Positions 58,006 through 64,000 of a stretch of 64,000 bases of DNA are shown here, piece after piece. Within the stretch, counting starts at the first letter, position 1; every line of letters starts with the position of its first letter. The notes below the pieces were generated by a model. The model was not told where the DNA came from. It saw only the letters and a program-made list of their open reading frames with translations, and ran no database searches. This stretch comes from Magnolia sinica (lineage: Eukaryota; Streptophyta; Magnoliopsida; Magnoliales; Magnoliaceae): assembly GCF_029962835.1 (NCBI RefSeq), contig NC_080577.1:29866501-29930500 (forward strand), read 5' to 3'. Position numbers and translations under genes: made by a program.

Positions 58006-58394
58006 AAACGATCATGGCATTAGGGTACACTAACATGACTCACGAAACCCTTAGTTTAACATTGATTGAACCATTGGGGTGACTGCCACACTAGTGCAAA
58101 ACCTCATAATTTGGATCACTATGGATGGCATCAAAACCATTTATCGCCTCAGCTTCAATGATCCATTACCATCTTCATTAAGACTCTCACTTACGTTAAT
58201 AATCATCTAATCCTATCATCCACATGTAATAGTCTTTATTTCCTTACAATGATTGTACAGTTAGGAGACTACCTTTCTCAATTACATGAGTGGATTGATG
58301 TTCCAAGAGTCCAAAAATACAATCATGGTAAACCTCGAGGGCTTTTCTACTCAATAATTTTGAACAAGATTCATATCCACCAATCCCATAATGT
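58006..58394. other. No recognised feature
   Basis: AT-rich intronic sequence between the MITE and the 393-bp tandem repeat, with only short frames. Confidence 0.3.
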
Positions 58395-59135
58395 TTTTAA
58401 TGCAAGGGCATTTTCACACTGGGCTCGAGTGAGGTCGCTTGTGGGATGCAGGGGCACACTCGGGGTGGGTGCGGCCCACGGAGGAGGTCTCGTGTTCGAG
58501 ACTCCTCACTAGGGGTGATTAATGCGCATTTCACATCGGGCTCGAGTGGGGTAGCCTATGGGATGCGAGGACACACTTGGGGTGGGCGGCCCATGTGATT
58601 TGGGGCCCACGAAGGGGGTTCAGCCGAGGTCCTAAAAACCCATGAGATGTGGGGCCTGGGCTATGAGATAAAGGGATTAATTTGCTATACTCTAACAGTT
58701 CGAGCTTTTAGAGCAAGTGGTTAATTGTCCTGCATCAAATTGGTATCAAAGCGGGAGGTCTCGGGTTCGAGACTCCTCACCGGGGGTGATTAATGCAGGG
58801 GCATTTTCACACTGGGCTCGAGTGGGGTCGCTTGTGGGATGCAGGGGCACACTCGGGGTGGGTGTGGCCCACGGAGGAGGTCTCGTGTTTGAGACTCCTC
58901 ACTAGGGGTGATTAATGTGCATTTCACACCGGGCTCGAGTGGGGTAGCCCGTGGGATGCGGGGACACACTCGGGGTGGGCGGCCCATGTGATTTGGGGCC
59001 CACGAAGGGGGTTCGGCCGAGGTCCTAAAAACCCATGAGATGTGGGGCTTGGGCTATGAGATAAAGGGATTAATTCGCTATACTTTAACATTTCGAGCTT
59101 TTAGAGCAAGTGGTTAATTGTGGCGCATCAGTTTT
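58395..59135 (+). repeat. 393-bp tandem repeat with box-B-like motif
   Basis: GGGCTCGAGTG(A/G)GGTCGCTTGTGGG occurs at 58421 and 58814. The units include CACACTCGGGGTGGG, GGAGGTCTCG(T/G)GTTCGAGACTCC, GTTCGAGCTTTTAGAGCAAG-like and TAAAGGGATTAATT blocks. Within each unit a shortened second copy begins about 109 bp later. GGTTCGAGACTCC (about 58763) resembles the tRNA box B, and TTGGTATCAAAGCGGG (about 58740) resembles an iMet primer site. This could be a TRIM or tRNA-derived SINE array. The class is not settled. Confidence 0.7.
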
Positions 59136-59784
59136 CTATCAATTCACACTGGTCACACATCGATTTGTGCAATCTTTATCATAAAACACTTAAATTTGAT
59201 CATTGCGTCAGCAAGATTTGGATGTTCAAGGTTCACTCATCAACTCTATCATAATTCCATGATGTCAACGGTTTATATGTACTAAGTGCAACGTGGAATG
59301 GATTAACTATTTAGATGTGGCATGCATTGTGCCCATAGAATGGGCTTTCGAAATCTGATGATAAAAAAATTCTAAATGGATGAGACAGATCTGATAGAAC
59401 AGCCATGATATAGACAGTCCAAATCCCTTGGTCAGACATCCAACAGATAGCGGTGTAGATCTAGTGGTGAGTGTCCAGCGGATGGACAGTCAAGATCTGG
59501 TAGTGAGCATACTGTGAATGGACATTCATGATCTATCGTTTAGCTTCCATAAATCAATGGTTTGAATCTGGCATTGGTATCCATAAGCTCATGCCCAGAT
59601 CTTACCTTCAGTGCCCAAAGATGGATGGTGTACTTTACCAATAACAGTTCAAGAACAAACGATCCAGATCTGTCAATTCTAGACATGGATTCCATTTTAG
59701 TACGCACAGTGATGGTTACAACGGCTAATGAATGAATGGTATTTTTGGATACATATCATAGGCCTAGTGACTTTAAGCCATAGA
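59136..59784. other. No recognised gene
   Basis: Only weak internal repetition is visible (GATGGACAGTC / GATCTGGTAGTGAG / GTCCAGCGGATGG phrases, 59400-59620). Confidence 0.3.
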
Positions 59785-60902
59785 TAGGTTCTCTATGATA
59801 TGATTTTAAGCTTATACACTGATAGCATATGTAAACCATATTTAGAACATTAACAATGGTTATAATCTGATCTAGAATTATGAAACACACACATACACAA
59901 GTTTATTAATTTAAAAACCACTAATGATTATATGGGTCAAGAACATACCTTGTGCCATAATGATCTAAGAATGCACAATGTAGCTTGGAGATAGTTGGCT
60001 TGATGATCAATAGTCTTTCTCAGTAGTCTACTCTACACATCATATGATGTAGATTAATGCTCTTGGCGTACCTTCTCCTAATTTCTCTGCTTAGGTGTGT
60101 GCCAGCAATGAAAAGCCTAACATGTTTTCAGAGCATATGGAGAGGGCTAAAAGTCCACTCATATTTATAAGCTTTTGGTTTCCCTTTCTCTTCATAGAAA
60201 CCAAATCACTCTCTCTCCTTTTTTTTATTAGCCCTCAGATTTCCTAGAGTGATCGGTTTTCACAACTTAAAGCCTAAGTCTTCTCAAAGCACAAGGCCCA
60301 CACACATGTACATGTTTACATCTAGCCATGTGAAAGTGTGGGCCACAAAACAGTAGATAATTCTAAGTCTTCTCAAAGCATACTCTTCACTGGAGTCATG
60401 ATGGATGATAGGACTCATTTTATCTTTGCCGACCTCAATTTTTATGACCTCTCTACAATGTATATTTGAATTAAAACAAGGATTGAAAATATCCATGCCC
60501 ATTAGATATATGAGTATGCTGGCTGAAGGAGATATTCCATTGATTACTAACACAATAAGAAACATAGTTTTATTATAGGTACTCTATTAATTTGTTGTTG
60601 TTGTTTGGCCATGCCTGTGGGCCATGTAGGTAACCAATCTCTTAATAGGGTTGGTGTGGAAGGGCTGTCTTCTTGCATAAATTTCTTAATAATCAACTGC
60701 TTTTTACTTGATATTCTAAAGGTATATATGAAAAATGTTTTGCATCATTTGAATGATTTGGATTCTTTTGTCCTTCAGCATTTTCTTGGTTAAATGATAT
60801 ATTTTCACTTCATTAAAAGAAAAGTACTAGTTTCTTAGTAAAATTCCTAGTTCTCCATCATAGGGCTACCTGAGTGATTCCTTGAAGGAAATGTATCTGT
60901 AC

Positions 60903-61052
60903 CTGTGAGTGGAACTGAGTTACTGAGATCGTTGGAACGCAAGTCAAGCGTAGTTAAGGATATTAAGTTGCCAATCCAAGGAGAACTGCCTTCATCACTG
61001 AGCTGATTACCACCCAGATACAATATGTGGAGATTCCGTAACTTGTTAAATC
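60903..61052 (-). CDS. LRR exon of the receptor-like protein gene (copy B)
   Basis: A 150-nt exon lies between TTTTGCAG|GA and CTCACAG|GTACAG on the minus strand. It encodes FNKLRNLHILYLGGNQL and WIGNLISLTTLDLRSNDLS. It has the same length and the same phase (1-1) as copy A, and it joins in frame to it (SVPLT-G-LNKLQNLE). It is open and has intact splice sites, so it may be used. Alternatively it belongs to a neighbouring paralogue. Confidence 0.68.
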
Positions 61053-61649
61053 CTGCAAAATGTGTAATCTGTTCAATCCTTGAGAATACCTCTTGCGTAC
61101 TAAAATAAATATTTTGTTTAGAAATTAGAAACCCATATCTTGAAATAGAGGAATGTTGTTGTGGTGTGAAGTGGTGGACCCGGCAGCAGCATGACAAGCA
61201 CTGGTTATTAGTAATTCACATTATCACTATTATGGATGCCACTATGTATGTGCCATGAACTCCTAAATGGAAAAACTGTTAAGGCCCTGTTTTGGTAGAT
61301 GCATGAAAATGTATTTATCTCATTCTAGTTAAAAGTATTTATTTATTAGGGACCTTGATCTCTAATATACACAATTACTGTTAACATGAACTCATTATGC
61401 ATTAAAAATTAAGATCTCTAATCCATAATTGTTGTTAACTGAAGTCAGATAAACTCAAATTTAGGTGGCCCTTTCAATGATCTATTTGTTAAGGAAAATA
61501 CAACAACTCATCCTATTCAACTAATTAAAAGCATCAACAGCAATGATATTTAAATCTAGGGGATTTTGGACGCATATGCAATTCAAACCGAGGCCCATCA
61601 TACTAATGGCTTGGGTCATTGAATGATTGGCCCACTTGTACAAACTGAA

Positions 61650-62700
61650 AGCACACATTTACTGATTAAAAGTTCTTGAGAGTCATAAGCAATCAAATGT
61701 AGTACAAAAAATGGAGGGTCCAAATCATTGATTGTATGGATCAAATATTCATATGAAATTGAATTCTCGAGGTGAATGGGTAATTGAAGTGGGACATCTA
61801 TAAGATGGTCTAGATTGATGCTTTCATTTCCAATATAATCAAATTTATTATCCACTTTCATAACCTATTGATTGATGGCTCGAAGTGTAGATTAAAGTGA
61901 TTCTTGAGAGTTATAGGAATCAAAGGTTCAACTATATCATGGATATTCTAGATTGATGGTAACAATAATTATAATATAATCAGTTTATATCATATGTTTA
62001 TTTTAGGCATTTGCTTAGATGGTTAGAGTTTTCCAATCAAAGTGACTTTGAAGTACTTGATGCATCCTCATATCAGTGATTAGGCCTTCCTTCTCTGATA
62101 CAGTAAATTGGAACCATCAAATTTCTTGGCCATTCATTAGATGGTTCCAATTGCCTGATTAGATTGCTTTTGAGATAAGCCTGTAATAAATGGTGTAGCT
62201 CACATGTTGGATTGTCAGATCAATGATATAAACTTTTCAAGTATGACAAAGTTAGTTCACCATTTTTTGGGCCATTTCTTGAAGTGATTCTTGCAAGTCA
62301 AAGAAAATGAAGGGAAAACCATGATGGACTGCCCAAAATGATGAACGGACCTTTTCAAATATAATTAATGTGGACTAACCACATTTTTCTTGGCTGTTGA
62401 TTTCATGATTCGAGCCGTCTGTTCAAATTGTTTCGATTTTCTGATCAAAGTAATTTTTAAGAGACACGGGTGATCAAAGTCGAGACCAACATGATGGATG
62501 TCCAATTAATAATCACAAGATTCCTTTACAATATGAATTATCCATTTTCAAGCCATAGATTGGAATTTTCTATCCTACTATCTAGTAATTGGAAGGTATG
62601 CAAAAGCACAAGTGGGCCACAAATGATCGACAATCCATATCACTGATACAACCAGTATAGCCAATTTGGACATTCTACTTTCCCAGGTTCCACTGAAATG
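61650..62700. repeat. Degenerate ~150-bp tandem repeat (copy B)
   Basis: The same ordered blocks as in 54300-55400 (GATTGCTTTTGAGATAAGCC, ATTTCTTGGCCATTCATTAG, GGGTGATCAAAGTCGAGACC), with one extra block around 61900-61980. It is non-coding. Confidence 0.5.
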
Positions 62701-62722
62701 ATTAAGATCGAAAAATAAAAAA

Positions 62723-62998
62723 ATGACTCTTCAAAAGAATGGAGAATCAAATGTTGGCACACATGATTGGCAAAGAAATCTTGAACCACAAGGGAAAAAA
62801 CGGCTAAGCATTGTTGGAGGGGTTTTGGAGGAGTTCCACAAGTATCTAGTTGAAACAGATAATTACGAATGGGTGGACTTTTTAAGACCAGCTACTCTTC
62901 TCTGGCTTAGCCTCTGCAGCATCCGCATGTGGGGGTGCAAATGGAGGAGAAAATGCATGGTAGCACTATACAACAGCCCATCTTGCGCCACAATCTGA
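62723..62998 (+). other. ORF with KIX-like start (possible MED15 fragment)
   Basis: The frame reads HDWQRNLEPQGKKRLSIVGG and then VLEEFHKYL. The pattern DW-x2-x-L-x-P-x3-K/R-x-R-x-x-I-V-x3-V/I-L-x2-F/L-x-K/R-x-L resembles the first helices of the plant mediator KIX domain (MED15). After about 35 residues the similarity stops. It may be a captured gene fragment or chance. It starts at the end of segmental copy B. Confidence 0.28.
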
Positions 62999-63605
62999 GC
63001 TGTGCTACCACTGATTCAATTGGCTATCTTTTAGAGGTCAAAGGTATGTCAAATTCTTTTGATTTTTTTTGGTTCTCTTGAAAGCCAATTAAACCATTCC
63101 CTATTGTCTAATCAGATTTCACTGAGCTTATGAACACATCATTTGATAATTCCTCTCCTTCCTATTTATGTGCATCTTAAGAGTTACGTTCTTAACATAA
63201 ATCTTGTAATTACGAGTCTCCTGTTGATTAGTAAGCCAAGCACACTGATATCACTGGGAGACATGGATCTGTAGTTCCTTTAATAAAAAAACTGAGTTTG
63301 CAGGAAGTGGTGTGCTTGGACAGTGCAGTAGGAAGGTTTGGTACTAGATGATTTTTTACTAGTGATTTGTTGACTCATGACTGGTTAGATATGGTGCCCG
63401 CGTGGGTACATAAGTGTGTGCAACATGCAAAGTTGGTATGGCGGACAAGACTAGTGTGAAGGGATGATCTCTCATCTTAAAAGAGGGAGTATTAATTTCT
63501 AATAAAAGAATTGTGTTCCCTTGACCACGGGGAAGTGTATAGTGTCACACCGCAAACTCGGTGAACGGGCTTATAGAATTTTTGAACTCCGAATCCGGTG
63601 TTGAC
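62999..63605. other. No recognised feature
   Basis: AT-rich sequence with short frames only. A GGTCAAAG|GTATGT splice-like site lies at about 63040. Confidence 0.25.
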
Positions 63606-64000
63606 CAGTGTTTTAAATATCGACGATATCGGCCGATATATCCCATGATATATCTTGTATCTACCAGTGCGACACGAAACGCACAAGTAGTGCAATATAT
63701 CCCACATGTTGGATCTAGTTAGCATTTTCGAATTTCGATCATTTTATTTTCTATAAATCATGTTAAATTAGTGTCAAATTGTTACAAATCCATGATTTTT
63801 CATGTCATGGATTGGGAGCTTCGATTTCAAGATTTGGAGGAGATGGGCCAAGTTGCGAAAAATAAAAAAAATAAAAAAATTTCAATTTCTTGCAAATCGT
63901 TTGCAATCTTTGTGTGCAAACATCAAATCAAACATGTATGTAACCTAATCTAGTGATTACTCTTTTGCTTTTGAATATATTGCTTGTGTTTCCACACGTC
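63606..64000. mobile_element. MITE copy cut by the window end
   Basis: CAGTGTTTTAAATATCGACG...GATATATCTTGTAT...GAAACGCACAAGTAGTG matches the left part of the element at 57004-57997. The right end is outside the window. Confidence 0.8.

Larger units (their letters stand above)
59785..62772. repeat. Segmental duplication, copy B
   Basis: This is the partner of 51609-55416, in the same orientation, about 7.3-8.2 kb away depending on local insertions. It lacks the (AT)n and the GTAACGG element of copy A. The similarity ends near ATGTTGGCACACATGAT (62772). Confidence 0.85.

Noticed and set aside
58735..58780. Possible tRNA gene (box-B-like GGTTCGAGACTCC)
   Set aside because: No cloverleaf, no acceptor stem pairing and no box A at the right distance. 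It is part of the 393-bp tandem repeat.
58395..59135. CRISPR-like repeat array
   Set aside because: Units are ~393 bp without regular spacers, and the genome is a plant.
63492..63725. Minus-strand frame near the right end
   Set aside because: Lies across the border of a MITE copy (starts 63606) and has no motif.

Overview
This window is plant nuclear DNA, from a repeat-rich angiosperm genome. The evidence is intron-split genes with GT..AG borders, a plant-type leucine-rich-repeat receptor-like protein, plant Copia and Gypsy retrotransposons, LINE fragments and many MITEs. The MITE families whose termini resemble 'TTTATCCACTCCGTCCAT' recall repeats of woody angiosperms, perhaps magnoliids, but the species cannot be decided from the sequence.

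Layout. 1-2.8 kb holds two LINE tails and a minisatellite. 2.8-12.2 kb is a field of MITEs, a 3.8-kb solo LTR (4254-8088) that carries a hAT-type MITE with a perfect 8-bp target duplication, and a LINE 3' end. 12679-18235 is a complete but decayed Tork/Tnt1-like Copia element (+ strand, TSD TGCCT). 18309-21425 is a second solo LTR of the same ~3.1-kb family, opposite in orientation, with a perfect 5-bp TSD. 21.4-25.3 kb holds LTR-like promoter segments and a broken Copia reverse transcriptase. 25.36-38.75 kb is a third solo LTR of that family, split by a 10.3-kb Tat-lineage Gypsy element (28267-38546, - strand, TSD ACAAT). That element carries an additional gene on the opposite strand with four exons. 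The whole nest sits just before or inside a degenerate plant-mobile-domain (PMD) coding region at 38.7-40.6 kb.

40.97-64 kb is dominated by a receptor-like-protein locus on the - strand. The large 3' exon (40966-42764) encodes about 19 LRRs, an island domain, a membrane segment and a short tail. Far upstream lie two 150-bp LRR exons (52754-52903 and 60903-61052). Each sits in one copy of a tandem segmental duplication. Both exons are symmetric (phase 1-1) and join in frame to each other and to the 3' exon. The long introns contain a second Gypsy gag (48.1-50.5 kb), several hAT-like MITEs, a 393-bp tandem repeat with a tRNA box-B-like motif, and a degenerate ~150-bp repeat.

The only gene that looks intact and potentially functional in the cell is the receptor-like protein. 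Its N-terminal exons, including the signal peptide, are not recognised here and probably lie beyond the right edge. No tRNA, rRNA, CRISPR array or bacterial-type operon was found. No wholly new system was demonstrated. The most interesting items are the spliced antisense gene of the Tat element, the LRR exon duplication and the three-level nested insertion.
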